The notes: generated by a model not told the origin, from the letters alone. A stretch of DNA of 64,000 nt from Bacillus cereus ATCC 14579 (GCF_000007825.1 NC_004722.1:4934001-4998000), one strand, 5' to 3'. Numbered from the stretch's first letter, positions 1-9,477 are shown. Made by a program: numbers and translations.

Positions 1-636
1 ATTGTCGCGCCATGTCCCTGTTTGTTTGGCAATTTCTACAGCCCTTTTAATTTGCTCCTGAAATGTATGCAATGCGAAATAGAAATGCTCTGTTTCCTGT
101 ACGGATGGTGTACTACCACATAACTTACATTTCTTTTCTAACAAATCGAGTGGATCTAAAATAGCAGAACACGCATCGCATTGATCTCCTCTTGCTGCTT
201 CATGGCAATGTGGACATATTCCTTCTACATAACGATCCGGTAAAAACTGCGTACACGTTTCACAATACGCTTGTTCCACTATTTTTTTATAAATATGTCC
301 TTCTTCTAATAAACGTAAAAAAACATTTTGAACCGTTTCATGATGGTGCTCACTATCTGTACGTGTATAGCAATCATAAGTAAAACCAAGGCTACGAAAA
401 CATCGCTGGAACTCTTCATGATACTGATCAGCAATTTCCTTCGCTGTCACACCTTCTTGTTTTGCCCTAATTGCAATCGGTGTTCCATTACAATCACTCC
501 CCGAAACATACAACACATTCTCACCTTTTGACCGGTAATAACGTGCTAAAATATCTCCAGGTAATAAACTCGCAATATGGCCAAGATGTAATGAACCATT
601 CGCATACGGCCAAGCGCCCCCAATAAAAATACTCAT
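1..636 (-). CDS. metG: Methionyl-tRNA synthetase, N-terminal part (cut by window edge)
   Basis: Charges tRNA-Met with methionine in the cytosol. Translated from the ATG at 634-636, the protein begins MSIFIGGAWPYANGSLHLGH, which holds the class I HIGH-type signature (HLGH) near residue 19. Two CxxC pairs follow (CETC then CPHC, and CDAC then CKLC), the zinc knuckles of the four-cysteine MetRS type. About 212 codons are present and the C-terminal part, with the KMSKS loop, lies outside the window. The ribosome binding site GGAGG sits just upstream of the start. A T-box leader precedes the gene, so expression should respond to uncharged tRNA-Met. Confidence 0.93.
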   Translation of the reverse strand, partial: MSIFIGGAWPYANGSLHLGHIASLLPGDILARYYRSKGENVLYVSGSDCNGTPIAIRAKQEGVTAKEIADQYHEEFQRCFRSLGFTYDCYTRTDSEHHHETVQNVFLRLLEEGHIYKKIVEQAYCETCTQFLPDRYVEGICPHCHEAARGDQCDACSAILDPLDLLEKKCKLCGSTPSVQETEHFYFALHTFQEQIKRAVEIAKQTGTWRDN

Positions 637-654
637 CTTACATTCCTCCTTTAA

Positions 655-960
655 AATATAAAAAGCCCCACCCCTATCTTAAAAAAGATAAGGGCGGGGC
701 TGTATAAACAGTCGCGGTACCACCTTATTTCGCCAATTACTCACATAATTAGCCTTAACAAGTACGGAGCTCTATGCTCTTATACTGTGGTTTTGATAAC
801 GAGTACCAACTCTCGTCGCCGCCTACTATTATCATTTGATAAGTTCAGGACGAAGCTCAAAGGCCATTGTTCAAATGAATATTCTTGCTTCTTCTCAGCT
901 ACCGAAGCTCTCTGGAAAGAATGTGTTCATCCTACTTTTCCTTTTCAACGCTTTTACGTA
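655..960 (-). promoter_or_regulatory. T-box leader of the methionyl-tRNA synthetase gene
   Basis: On the minus strand the conserved T-box sequence GGTGGTACCGCGA lies at 711-723. It is followed by a GC-rich hairpin with a T run at 664-701, the competing terminator. The segment between about 720 and 960 can form the Stem I region. An ATG within GAACAATGGCC near 865-875 is a candidate specifier codon, which would fit methionine. Uncharged tRNA-Met would stabilise the antiterminator and allow readthrough into the gene. The 5' end of the leader is an estimate. Confidence 0.88.
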
Positions 961-1071
961 TAACAAGTATTGTACGACTTAATCACAGAAAAATCAAACT
1001 TTTATCCAGAACGAAAAGGAAATCCCATCCTCCCGCCGAATACCTATACGTTCACAAAAGGAGTGATAACA

Positions 1072-1890
1072 TTGAACCAAAAACAACTAAGCACTATAAA
1101 TGAAAAAAGCTGGAATACAGCTGCTTATGAAGCTTGGACGAATCGCCATGGGGCGCCAGAGGATTATGCAAAAAAAATTATGGAAGATCCCACACGCGAA
1201 GTAGCACATTATTTACCTTACATACAATCTCCAAAAGGAAAACGTATTATTAACTTACTCGGCTCAAAAGGAAATAAAGCTGTCGCACTTGCCCTTTTAG
1301 GCTCTGACGTAACAGTTGTTGATATTTCAGCAAGTAATGCAAAATATGCAAATGAACTTGCGGACGCAGCAGGTGTCTCTATCCAGTATGTCGTTTCTGA
1401 TGTATTAAATGTGCAGCTCTCCGAATCATTTGATATCGTATTGCTGGAACTTGGTGTACTCCATTACTTTCTAGATTTAAAACCACTCTTTCAAAAAATT
1501 GCTACTTTACTTAAGCGAGATGGAATGCTTATACTTCGTGACTATCATCCTGTTTACACAAAATTATTAGGAGTCGACCACCCATCATTTCAGGCCAATG
1601 GAAATTATTTCGATGAAGAATTAATTGAAGATGATGTTGCTTATAGCATCCTTCTTACAGAAGCACAGAAAGAATCGCTACCTAAAACAACCATCCGTCG
1701 CTGGACGCTAGGAGAAATCATTACAACACTTGCGGAAGAACGTTTTAAAATCGAAAAACTAGTTGAAGAACATGGATCTCATCAAAGATGGGTCTTTCCT
1801 TCTACTGCACCAGAAGGAATCGAAGAACGTATCCCTGGTCTATATACAATAATTGCGACAGCATGCAAAAAAGGATCCCTTCACGGATAG
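1072..1890 (+). CDS. SAM-dependent class I methyltransferase
   Basis: The 272-residue product has a Rossmann methyltransferase core. Motif I is unusual (RIINLLGSKGNKAVALALLGSDVTVVDIS), followed by a DVLN acidic motif and a LLELGVLHYF post-motif. It resembles the YcgJ/UbiE-like methyltransferases common in bacilli; the substrate is unknown. I chose the TTG at 1072 because AAAGGAG lies at 1057-1063, eight bases ahead. An in-frame ATG at 970 exists but has no ribosome binding site and lies in the divergent metG promoter region. The gene ends in a strong hairpin. Confidence 0.8.
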   Translation: MNQKQLSTINEKSWNTAAYEAWTNRHGAPEDYAKKIMEDPTREVAHYLPYIQSPKGKRIINLLGSKGNKAVALALLGSDVTVVDISASNAKYANELADAAGVSIQYVVSDVLNVQLSESFDIVLLELGVLHYFLDLKPLFQKIATLLKRDGMLILRDYHPVYTKLLGVDHPSFQANGNYFDEELIEDDVAYSILLTEAQKESLPKTTIRRWTLGEIITTLAEERFKIEKLVEEHGSHQRWVFPSTAPEGIEERIPGLYTIIATACKKGSLHG

Positions 1891-1906
1891 GATCCTTTTT
1901 GCATGC
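1861..1906 (+). terminator. Terminator overlapping the methyltransferase 3' end
   Basis: The palindrome starts GCATGCAAAAA, continues with GGATCC, loops, and returns with GGATCC, a T run and GCATGC. The T run after GGATCC fits a Rho-independent terminator that overlaps the last codons of the gene. Confidence 0.8.
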
Positions 1907-2304
1907 TCACGCATATAAGTTGAGGTTGGAGATTACCATAATTCTGTAGAATAGGACACAAGATATTTCAACATTTCGTCTCTGACTTACGTCGTCAAAA
2001 AGGGGTATGACCGACATAACGAAGAGTAATGTTTTTAGTTGATACTGATAATCGTTATCAACTAATTAGAAGTATACATGATGTCATTTCAAATTTCAAT
2101 AGCATTTCTAATATTTATTTATGAATTTTATGATATGCAAATGTATACATTTTAAGAACTTTTTCTAATACTAATCTGACTCCTTCCATTATCTGCTATA
2201 ATTTTCATTGAACAGATTAATAACTTCATAATAATGTTTTTATTAATTTTGTTTTAAATATCTATAAATCATAATAAACAGTTTAAATGAGGGTAGGGGT
2301 AACG
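1907..2304. other. AT-rich intergenic region with a Fur-like box
   Basis: About 400 bases without a convincing gene. The one clear signal is TGATAATCGTTATCA at 2046-2060, which differs at one position from the Bacillus 7-1-7 Fur consensus. It lies about 240 bases ahead of the disrupted chemoreceptor gene, so what it regulates is unclear. Confidence 0.5.
2046..2060. promoter_or_regulatory. Putative Fur box
   Basis: TGATAAT-C-GTTATCA matches the TGATAAT-N-ATTATCA consensus except at one base. GTTGATA and TATCAAC flank it and lengthen the dyad. No iron-uptake gene follows directly. Confidence 0.45.
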
Positions 2305-3999
2305 ATGAAATATGTTAGTATTCGAAAAAAACTACTGTTCACACTCTTAAGCATTTCTTCTTTATTTAGTATTGCTCTTATTGTTATTCTTTCATTCGCC
2401 ATGAATCAAGCAAGTGAAATCGAAACGTTAAAAAATGATGTATCAAAAAGAGCGACGATTTTAAAAGAACGTGGCGATTGGTTCCAAGCACAAGTTGCTG
2501 GTTTACAAGAATATTTGCTATCACATGATCAAAAAGGATTAGATAAGTTCAATCGAGAAGGGAAAAAATTAGCTGATACTAGAGAGAAAGTAACAAGTGA
2601 CAAGAAGCTCCCAGAAGGAATGAAAGAAGCTATTTTAATGGGTGGAAAATGGCGTAGCGTCATAGATAATGAGGTACTACCTCTTGCGCTTGAAGGAAAA
2701 TGGGACGAAGCATCCAAAATTGCTTTATCACAAACAGATTATGTAAATGATCTTTTAGGTCGTTTTAATAAATATACAAATGAAGAGAATGAGAAACGTG
2801 ACGCATTAATTGCTGATGTCGAGTCTTCTTCATCACTTATTCAATATATTATTTTCTTCTCACTTATTACATGTACATTAACGTCTATCTTATTAGCATG
2901 GTGGTTCTCTGGTAAACTCGTTAAACCAATTCGACAAATTGATGAGAAGTTAAAAGAATTAGCTTCTCAAGACGGAGATTTAACGGCTAGATTACACGTA
3001 ACAAGTAAAGATGAAATTGGTGACATTGCAAATTCCTTTAATCAAATGCTCACTAACTTACAGCATATAATAAAACAAGTTCAACAAACATCAACAAGTG
3101 TAAAAGAAGCTTCCGAAAATGTATTTATCGAAACAACCGCTTCTATGGAAAATACCGCAAGAACCCAAGAAACTATGAATGCTCTTGAACACAACATTCG
3201 TTCACAAGTTTCTAGCATTGAAGAAAGTTCAACCGCAATGGATGACATGGCAACGAGTGTTCAGCGTATCGCTGAGTCCGCCTCTTCTGTTACTAGTTTA
3301 GCTGTCACAACTTCATAAAAAGCAGATGATGGGAATAAAGTCATTGAGAAATCTATTACACAAATGCATACACTCTACGAAGCTGTTAACGCTACATCAC
3401 AAGTAGTTGAGCGGCTCATTACACATACAAATCATATAGATACTGCACTTCAATCTATTTCAAATATCGCCGACCAAACAAATTTGCTCGCTTTAAATGC
3501 TTCTATTGAAGCAGCTCGTGCTGGTGAACACGGCAAAGGATTCGCTGTTGTTGCCGATGAAGTTCGAAAACTTGCTGAACAATCTCAACTAGCCGCAACT
3601 GACATTAACCATTTACTTCATCAAATTCAAGCTGATACAAAAATAGCAAATGATATGATGACACAAGGTCAAGCAGAAGCTTCTGAAGGAATTACGGTTA
3701 TTCGTACCGCCGGATCTTCATTCTCAGAAATTGTTAACCACATTAACAAAGTCTCTACACAAATGCAAGAAATGTCTGCAACTGCTGAAGAGATGGCTGC
3801 AAGCTCTGAAGAAATGAACGCAGCTTTAAATAATATCGCTTCTATTTCAAACGAAGTTGCTGCAGAAACATCACAAACAGCGCATTCGGCTGGTGATCAA
3901 GTAAACAAAATGAGTATCGTGGCTAACAAATCATCTGAAATGAAAACAATCGTACAAGAACTTGAAGTTCTCGTCTCTCATTTCAAAACAAACGCTTAA
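2305..3999 (+). pseudogene. Methyl-accepting chemotaxis protein, interrupted by an in-frame stop
   Basis: Two reading segments in the same frame, 2305-3318 and 3319-3999, together make one full chemoreceptor. It has an N-terminal membrane segment, a four-helix-bundle-like periplasmic domain, a second membrane segment (IIFFSLITCTLTSILLAWWF), a HAMP region and the signalling tip (NLLALNASIEAARAGEHGKG). A TAA at 3316-3318 separates them; the intact neighbour at 4213 has GAA (Glu) at the aligned position, so a single G-to-T change explains it. The first piece would be a membrane stub without the kinase-control tip. The start at 2305 follows GGGTAGGGGT. A sequencing error is possible. Confidence 0.82.
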
Positions 4000-4116
4000 A
4001 GTGAAAATGACACGAGCTCAAAGGTATAGGAATGAAAGTTTTACAGTCTCTCTTTTTTCACTTTAAAATATCTCTTTCTATCTCTCATTCCGTCTGCTAT
4101 AATTCCTAAAGGAAAT

Positions 4117-4160
4117 AAGAAAGCTTTATTCCAACTGGAGTAAAGCTTTCTTTCAATTTT
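4117..4160 (+). terminator. Terminator after the disrupted chemoreceptor gene
   Basis: The arms AAGAAAGCTTTA and TAAAGCTTTCTT enclose a 12-base loop and are followed by TTCAATTTTTT. Confidence 0.65.
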
Positions 4161-4212
4161 TTACATTTATTAATTCTAATACTAAGATTTCACAAAGGAG
4201 GCTTTTAATTAT

Positions 4213-5904
4213 ATGAATTTTGTAAGTATCAGAAAAAAACTTATGTTCATGATGGGAACGATTTGCGCTTTATTTGGTGTCGCCTTAGCATTTATTTTAT
4301 TTTTTGCTATCGACCAATCTCGTAAAGCTGAAACATTACAAAAAGAAATTTCTCCACTGGCAACAGAATTGAAAGAGCGTGGAGACGCTTATCAAGTACA
4401 GCTCTCTGCTTTAAGAGGTTATTTACTACAACATGATCAAGTCGAATTAGACAAGTTTAATGAGATGAGTAAACGTCTTGAGGATTCAAAAGATAAACTT
4501 CTTTCTAATCCAAATCTTTCTTCGTCCGTAAAAAGCACAATGGAATTAGGGTCTACTTGGAGAAAGTTCATTGAAGAAAAAGTATTCACTCTTGCAAAAG
4601 AACAAAAATGGGAAGAAGCTTTACAAGTAGCTTCTTCAGAAAACGGAACGGTCTATAAAGTAATTGGTGACTTCACAAATTACAGTAATGAACAAGCTAA
4701 ATTACGTGAACAATCTATTGAAAAAATTGATCAATCTGCACTCTTAATCGAATATGTTATTTTCTTATCACTTGTTGTATGTATTATCGTTGCAATTATT
4801 CTTGCATGGTGGTTCTCTGGTAAACTGGTGAAACCAATTCAACAAATTGACACGAAACTAAAAGAATTGGCCTCTCAAGAAGGTGACTTAACGGCACGTC
4901 TACAAGTAAATAGCAACGATGAAATAGGTGCTATCGCAACATCATTTAATAAAATGTTAGAAAACCTACAACATATTATTAATCGTGTTCAAAAAACATC
5001 AGTGGAAGTACAAACCGCTTCTGAAAATATGCTAGAAAAAACGAATACATCACGTGAGGCGACATTAAGAGTCCAAAGCTCGATGTCCAACTTAAATGCA
5101 AGTATTCAATCACAAACTTCTAGTATGGAAGAAAGTTCAACTGCAATGGATGATATGGCAGTAAGTGTTCAGCGCATTGCTGAATCTGCTTCATCTGTAG
5201 CGGAACTTGCTGTTGCCACATCTGAACATGCTAGCGATGGCAGTACCGTTATCCAAAAATCTGTTTCACAAATGACAACAATACACGAAGCTGTAAATGC
5301 TACGTCAGAAGTGGTTGAACGTCTAATCACTCATACGAAATATATTGATACTGCTGTACAATCTATTTCTAATATTGCTGAGCAAACAAACTTACTTGCT
5401 TTAAATGCTTCTATTGAGGCAGCTCGTGCTGGTGAGCAAGGAAAAGGATTTGCTGTCGTAGCTGACGAAGTTCGAAAACTTGCTGAACAATCTAAAACAG
5501 CTGCAACAGACATTAATCAATTACTACATCAAATTCAAAATGATACAGAAACTGCTAGCTCTATGATGTCTCAAGGCCGTTCTGAAGCATTTGAAGGCAT
5601 TAATGTTATTCGTGAAGCTGGTACTTCTTTCTCAACAATTGTAGAACAAGTAAATAAAGTATCTACTCAAATGCAAGATATATCAGCAACTGCTGAAGAA
5701 ATGGCTGCAAGTGCTGAAGAAATGAACGCTTCACTTAATAACATCGCTTCTATCTCTACTGAAGTATCGAGCGAAACTGCCGCAACGGCACAATCTGCTG
5801 AACAGAAAGTTATTGTTATGAATGAAATGACAGTAACTGCTAGAAAAATGAAACAAACAGTTGAAGAGTTAGATCAACTCGTATCTCATTTTAAAACAGA
5901 ATAG
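4213..5904 (+). CDS. Methyl-accepting chemotaxis protein
   Basis: This intact 563-residue chemoreceptor is a close tandem paralogue of the broken gene before it. Residues 1-30 hold a membrane anchor, about 35-175 an extracellular four-helix-bundle-like sensor, and about 185-208 a second membrane segment ending LAWWFSGK. A HAMP domain follows, then the long coiled-coil signalling domain with the conserved hairpin tip EQTNLLALNASIEAARAGEQ. It should signal to the CheA/CheW array; the ligand is unknown. AAAGGAGG lies 11 bases ahead of the ATG. A hairpin terminator follows. Confidence 0.93.
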   Translation: MNFVSIRKKLMFMMGTICALFGVALAFILFFAIDQSRKAETLQKEISPLATELKERGDAYQVQLSALRGYLLQHDQVELDKFNEMSKRLEDSKDKLLSNPNLSSSVKSTMELGSTWRKFIEEKVFTLAKEQKWEEALQVASSENGTVYKVIGDFTNYSNEQAKLREQSIEKIDQSALLIEYVIFLSLVVCIIVAIILAWWFSGKLVKPIQQIDTKLKELASQEGDLTARLQVNSNDEIGAIATSFNKMLENLQHIINRVQKTSVEVQTASENMLEKTNTSREATLRVQSSMSNLNASIQSQTSSMEESSTAMDDMAVSVQRIAESASSVAELAVATSEHASDGSTVIQKSVSQMTTIHEAVNATSEVVERLITHTKYIDTAVQSISNIAEQTNLLALNASIEAARAGEQGKGFAVVADEVRKLAEQSKTAATDINQLLHQIQNDTETASSMMSQGRSEAFEGINVIREAGTSFSTIVEQVNKVSTQMQDISATAEEMAASAEEMNASLNNIASISTEVSSETAATAQSAEQKVIVMNEMTVTARKMKQTVEELDQLVSHFKTE

Positions 5905-5910
5905 ATGTTC

Positions 5911-5947
5911 AAAAAATATCCCTTCTTTGAAAGAGGGATATTTTTTT
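5911..5947 (+). terminator. Terminator after the chemoreceptor gene
   Basis: AAAAAATATCCCT and AGGGATATTTTTTT form a stem with a U-rich tail. Confidence 0.8.
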
Positions 5948-5986
5948 GAGCTCATTTCCTGCACATTATGCTCATTTCCGTTATAA

Positions 5987-6001
5987 TGAGAATCGATATC
6001 A
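5987..6001. promoter_or_regulatory. Possible Fur-like box upstream of the MIP18-family gene
   Basis: TGAGAATCGATATCA lies 24 bases ahead of the gene at 6025. It differs from the 7-1-7 Fur consensus at three positions. Iron control of an Fe-S assembly factor would make sense, but the match is weak. Confidence 0.3.
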
Positions 6002-6024
6002 TTAAAGTGTAGGAGGGGCTGCTT

Positions 6025-6342
6025 ATGTCACAAGAAGCATTTGAAAATAAATTACTTGCCAATTTAGAGGCTGTTATTGACCCTGAACTAGGTGTTGATA
6101 TCGTTAATCTTGGATTAGTTTATGATGTTACAGCAGATGAAAATAATAATGCTGTCATTACGATGACTATGACTTCTATCGGTTGTCCAATGGCTGGGCA
6201 AATCGTATCAGACGTTAAAAAAGTATTATCAACGAACGTACCTGAAGTTAATGAAATAGAAGTAAATGTCGTTTGGAATCCACCGTGGTCGAAAGAACGT
6301 ATGTCACGTATGGCGAAAATCGCATTAGGCATTCGCGACTAA
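6025..6342 (+). CDS. MIP18/DUF59-family metal-sulfur cluster assembly factor
   Basis: The 105-residue product is a single small FSCA (DUF59) domain like PaaD, SufT and B. subtilis YitW. Seen: an N-terminal region with VIDPELGVDIVNLGLVYDV, the conserved SIGCPMAG loop with its one cysteine, and VWNPPWSKERMS near the C-terminus. Family members help mature Fe-S proteins. GGAGGGG precedes the ATG. It is monocistronic, with its own terminator shared with the convergent protease gene and a possible Fur-like box in front. Confidence 0.88.
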   Translation: MSQEAFENKLLANLEAVIDPELGVDIVNLGLVYDVTADENNNAVITMTMTSIGCPMAGQIVSDVKKVLSTNVPEVNEIEVNVVWNPPWSKERMSRMAKIALGIRD

Positions 6343-6381
6343 ATAAAGTGGAAATTTCATCATTTGCGGATAGCGGGATAA

Positions 6382-6415
6382 AGAAAAGACCTGACTAGGA
6401 TGTCAGGTCTTTTCT
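6382..6415. terminator. Bidirectional terminator between convergent genes
   Basis: AGAAAAGACCTGAC and GTCAGGTCTTTTCT form a 14-bp stem between the MIP18-family gene and the protease gene. Confidence 0.85.
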
Positions 6416-6419
6416 CTTA

Positions 6420-8069
6420 TTATTTTACACCTACTGCATCATAAGCTTTCGTTACAGCTTGTACAGCTTTAGAGTTTTTACCATATAAATCTTCAGCTGA
6501 CTGAAGAGCAGCTTGACGCATCATTTTGAAGTCAGAGTTTGCAGTTAAATATTTCGTAAGAGCACGGTAGTAAATTTTTTCTGTCGCTTCACGGCCCACT
6601 CCAGTTACTTTCACGCCGTAATGATCTCCGCCTTCAGATACTAAATATGCAGCTTTATTGTTAATACTGCTGTTAATATGAACACCGCCATTATCAGCTG
6701 TTCCAGTATAACGTTTACTATAGTGATCTGGGTAACCTTCACTTGGTTTTAATGGATTTGGAATAGACGCTGGGTCTTTAAGAGAGCGAAGTGCATCACC
6801 AGGTTTATCAGGTGTATAAATATCAGCACCTAAATCCCAGCTCTTCTTCTCAACCATAACACCCATAATATCAGATAACGATTCATTTAACGCCCCTGAC
6901 TCATTTTTGTAAACAAGGTTTGCTGTATGTTCAGTTACAGCATGCGTTAATTCGTGACCGATAACATCAAGTCCAGCAGATAATGGAATGAACGTTTTTC
7001 CATCGCCATCACCGTACATCATTTGCACACCATTCCAAGCTGCGTTATTCCAGCTCTCCCCTACGTGAACAGTTGAAATAAGTTTCGCACCTTTATCATC
7101 GAAAGAGTTACGATTAAATGTCTTTTTGTAGTAATCATATACTTTTCCTGCATTTACATGCGCATCAACTGCAGCTTTATCTTCGAAGAACTTAGATTTA
7201 CTTTCAACTTCTTCTCCTGTATATCCAAGCCATTGTGAGAATAAATTAAACCAGTTCTCGTCCATATTTTCTGCATCAAATGTATGAACACCTTGTCCTC
7301 GTTTACCATCAAACAAGTTGAATTGGCCTGTTTTCGTATCTTGAGCAATTTCAAATGATTGTCTAGCACCTAATACTCCGTAACCAAATCCAGTAATGTT
7401 ATCTACAGCGTTATATTTCTCAATAACATTTCCATTCGTTGCATCAACAAAATAATGCCAATACCCTGGAGCTGGTTTTGAAATCGATGCCTTAACTAAG
7501 TATGCAAGGTAGTAATTACCGTCTTTTTCATATACAAATAAATCTTTTTTCACACCATCATAACTCTTTACTTTACCAATTTCTTTCTCAATATCTGCCT
7601 TTGCAATTGTTTCTGCTTGTTCCGCAGTAATGCTTGCAGCTGCAGGAATATTTTTATCATCTAAATTCGGAATAACTTGTCCGAAGAATGCTTTTACATT
7701 ATTCTCTTTATCAAGTGTAACAGTTTGATCAGAACCGTACACAGGAATGTTATTATGTTTCTCAACTAGCTTCACATGTGTCGTATCAGATTCAGCGTCT
7801 TTTTCTTCCCCAACGATATTAAAATGCTTTTCAATATTTCCTGCTAATTTAAACATATCTTTCTTACTCTCTAAGTATTGAAAGACTGTCTCTTTTTTAT
7901 CTAGTCCTTCCGGTGCTTTCCATTCTTCACCTATGTATGCAGGTGTTTTAAATTCTTGATGATATTGAATTTTTTGTTCTTCCGCTTTCGTTGTCGTTGC
8001 CCCAAACGCTCCAAATCCCCCGGCGATAACAGTTAACGCTAATGCTGATGAAATGACTTGCTTTTTCAC
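6420..8069 (-). CDS. Secreted neutral metalloprotease, M4 (thermolysin/bacillolysin) family
   Basis: A zinc endopeptidase made as a preproprotein of about 549 residues. Order: signal peptide (VKKQVISSALALTVIAGG), FTP and PepSY propeptide domains to about residue 225, and the mature M4 domain. The catalytic motifs are HELTH (in DVIGHELTHAVTEH) and the third zinc ligand in GALNESLSD; the second-domain HIN motif also appears (VHINSSINN). I favour the GTG at 8067-8069, with GGGGA upstream and a classical signal peptide; in-frame starts up to 8105 lack a good ribosome binding site. It probably supplies peptides from external protein. Confidence 0.92.
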   Translation of the reverse strand: MKKQVISSALALTVIAGGFGAFGATTTKAEEQKIQYHQEFKTPAYIGEEWKAPEGLDKKETVFQYLESKKDMFKLAGNIEKHFNIVGEEKDAESDTTHVKLVEKHNNIPVYGSDQTVTLDKENNVKAFFGQVIPNLDDKNIPAAASITAEQAETIAKADIEKEIGKVKSYDGVKKDLFVYEKDGNYYLAYLVKASISKPAPGYWHYFVDATNGNVIEKYNAVDNITGFGYGVLGARQSFEIAQDTKTGQFNLFDGKRGQGVHTFDAENMDENWFNLFSQWLGYTGEEVESKSKFFEDKAAVDAHVNAGKVYDYYKKTFNRNSFDDKGAKLISTVHVGESWNNAAWNGVQMMYGDGDGKTFIPLSAGLDVIGHELTHAVTEHTANLVYKNESGALNESLSDIMGVMVEKKSWDLGADIYTPDKPGDALRSLKDPASIPNPLKPSEGYPDHYSKRYTGTADNGGVHINSSINNKAAYLVSEGGDHYGVKVTGVGREATEKIYYRALTKYLTANSDFKMMRQAALQSAEDLYGKNSKAVQAVTKAYDAVGVK

Positions 8070-8183
8070 TATAACATTCCCCATTCCCATAAAGATTTTT
8101 GACACTTTTATACAATTCTTATTTTCCCAGCTGATACCTCTACCTAAAATTTGAGAAACATTTTTCAGACAATTCTAATCAAA

Positions 8184-8214
8184 AAAAGAGGACATCTATC
8201 GGATGTCCTCTTTT
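8184..8214 (-). terminator. Terminator of the pirin gene
   Basis: AAAAGAGGACATC and GATGTCCTCTTTT form a 13-bp stem just past the pirin stop codon. Confidence 0.8.
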
Positions 8215-8225
8215 CTATAAACCTT

Positions 8226-8924
8226 TTATTGTTTTTTCAATTCAATTGCTAAATAGTGTGATTGCTCTTTCGCTTGAATGTGAATATCTTCTTCTACAGA
8301 TTCTGCTGCATCCCGCATAACAAACGTTTCACCATTTATTACACTGCTTCCTTCAATTTGTACAAGGTACAATTGACGGCCTTCTTTCACTGGAAAATGA
8401 ATTTCTTTTCCAGCCTCTAATGATAAAGAATATAAATTCGCATCTTGGTGAATTTGAATTGGTGCATTTCCTTCTACTGAAGATACCATATGGAACCATT
8501 CATCTTCACGCTTGCTCCAATCAAATTTAAACTCACCATAGTTTGGTTTATGATCTGCGCGGTCTGGTAAAATCCAAATTTGTAATAAACGCAGCGTTTC
8601 ATCGCCTAAATTATGCTCGCTATGAAATACACCCGTGCCAGCACTCATATATTGAACATGTCCACGCTCAATTGTTCCGCGATTTCCCATGCTGTCTTCA
8701 TGTGTTAAAGCACCATCTACAACGTAAGAAATAATCTCCATATCACGGTGCGGATGCATATCAAAACCAGTTTGCGCCGCTACTAGATCATCATTAATAA
8801 CACGTAACGCTCCGAAGTTCATGTTATTTGGATTGTAGTAATTGGCAAAAGAAAAATGAAAATGTGTATTTAACCAACCATGATTTGCTCTGCCCATATT
8901 TTTATGATCAACTTTTCTAAACAT
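8226..8924 (-). CDS. Pirin-family bicupin protein
   Basis: A 232-residue cupin protein of the pirin/YhhW type; some family members have quercetin 2,3-dioxygenase activity. The N-terminal cupin carries metal-ligand histidines (HPHRDMEIISYV, then a glutamate and the FHSEHN histidine). The C-terminal cupin is degenerate. I chose the ATG at 8922-8924 because GAGGTG lies six bases upstream; the in-frame GTG at 8933 overlaps that site. It lies directly downstream of a MarR gene, with a 16-bp perfect palindrome between them, so it is probably that regulator's target. Confidence 0.88.
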   Translation of the reverse strand: MFRKVDHKNMGRANHGWLNTHFHFSFANYYNPNNMNFGALRVINDDLVAAQTGFDMHPHRDMEIISYVVDGALTHEDSMGNRGTIERGHVQYMSAGTGVFHSEHNLGDETLRLLQIWILPDRADHKPNYGEFKFDWSKREDEWFHMVSSVEGNAPIQIHQDANLYSLSLEAGKEIHFPVKEGRQLYLVQIEGSSVINGETFVMRDAAESVEEDIHIQAKEQSHYLAIELKKQ

Positions 8925-8941
8925 ATCCTTCACCTCATACT

Positions 8942-8957
8942 ATCTCGAATTCGAGAT
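8942..8957. promoter_or_regulatory. Palindromic operator candidate ahead of the pirin gene
   Basis: ATCTCGAATTCGAGAT is a perfect 16-bp palindrome 18 bases ahead of the pirin start and just after the MarR stop. MarR proteins bind such dyads, but it differs in sequence from the dyad upstream of the MarR gene. Confidence 0.45.
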
Positions 8958-8975
8958 TTATTTTAAAATTGTTTC

Positions 8976-9386
8976 TTACTGTAACTTTTTTAATAGTGTT
9001 AATAATTGCTTTTGTTCCTCTATGTTTAAATTATGAAACTTCTCTGCTTGGAACGTTTCTTGAGGTGGGACGATTTCCTCATATAAAGCTCTTCCCTTTT
9101 CTGTTAAAGAAATATATTTCGTAGTACCCTCTTGTTCACGCAAAATCCACTCAAGCTGCTCCATTTTATTTAAAAGCTGCGTTACATTTCCTTTCGTAAC
9201 AAATAGCTTATTTCCAAGTTCTTGCTGCGTTAAACGATTATGTCCTCCAACTTGAGCTAACACATCAAACTGGGCGGCAGATATATTCCATTTTTTCAAA
9301 TGCTGATTCGTCTCACGAATACTCTTACTATAAAAGCGTGACAAACGAAACCATAATAGTAGCCCTAGTCTATCTTCTGTTTTCAT
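8976..9386 (-). CDS. MarR-family transcriptional regulator
   Basis: The 136-residue protein has a winged helix spanning about residues 30-100. The recognition region is LTQQELGNKLFVTKGNVTQLLNKMEQL and the wing is REQEGTTKYISLTEKG. The terminal helices match a MarR dimer. It lies immediately upstream of the pirin gene on the same strand. GAGGTGATGAA precedes the ATG, and a perfect dyad at 9415-9430 suggests autoregulation. MarR-pirin pairs often respond to electrophiles or oxidants; the inducer here is unknown. Confidence 0.9.
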   Translation of the reverse strand: MKTEDRLGLLLWFRLSRFYSKSIRETNQHLKKWNISAAQFDVLAQVGGHNRLTQQELGNKLFVTKGNVTQLLNKMEQLEWILREQEGTTKYISLTEKGRALYEEIVPPQETFQAEKFHNLNIEEQKQLLTLLKKLQ

Positions 9387-9414
9387 TTCATCACCTCGCT
9401 TGTTTCATATCATT

Positions 9415-9430
9415 AGTTTAGAACTAAACT
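9415..9430. promoter_or_regulatory. Dyad operator candidate of the MarR gene
   Basis: AGTTTAG-AA-CTAAACT, with perfect 7-bp arms, lies 29 bases ahead of the MarR start, the usual place for an autoregulatory operator. Confidence 0.5.
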
Positions 9431-9477
9431 TAATAAAAGTCAAATACTTATTTTTAATAAGTACAAAAAGCACAGCG

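Noticed and set aside
970..1071. An upstream ATG extending the methyltransferase by 34 codons
   Set aside because: It has no ribosome binding site, overlaps the metG promoter side, and the TTG at 1072 has a strong one.
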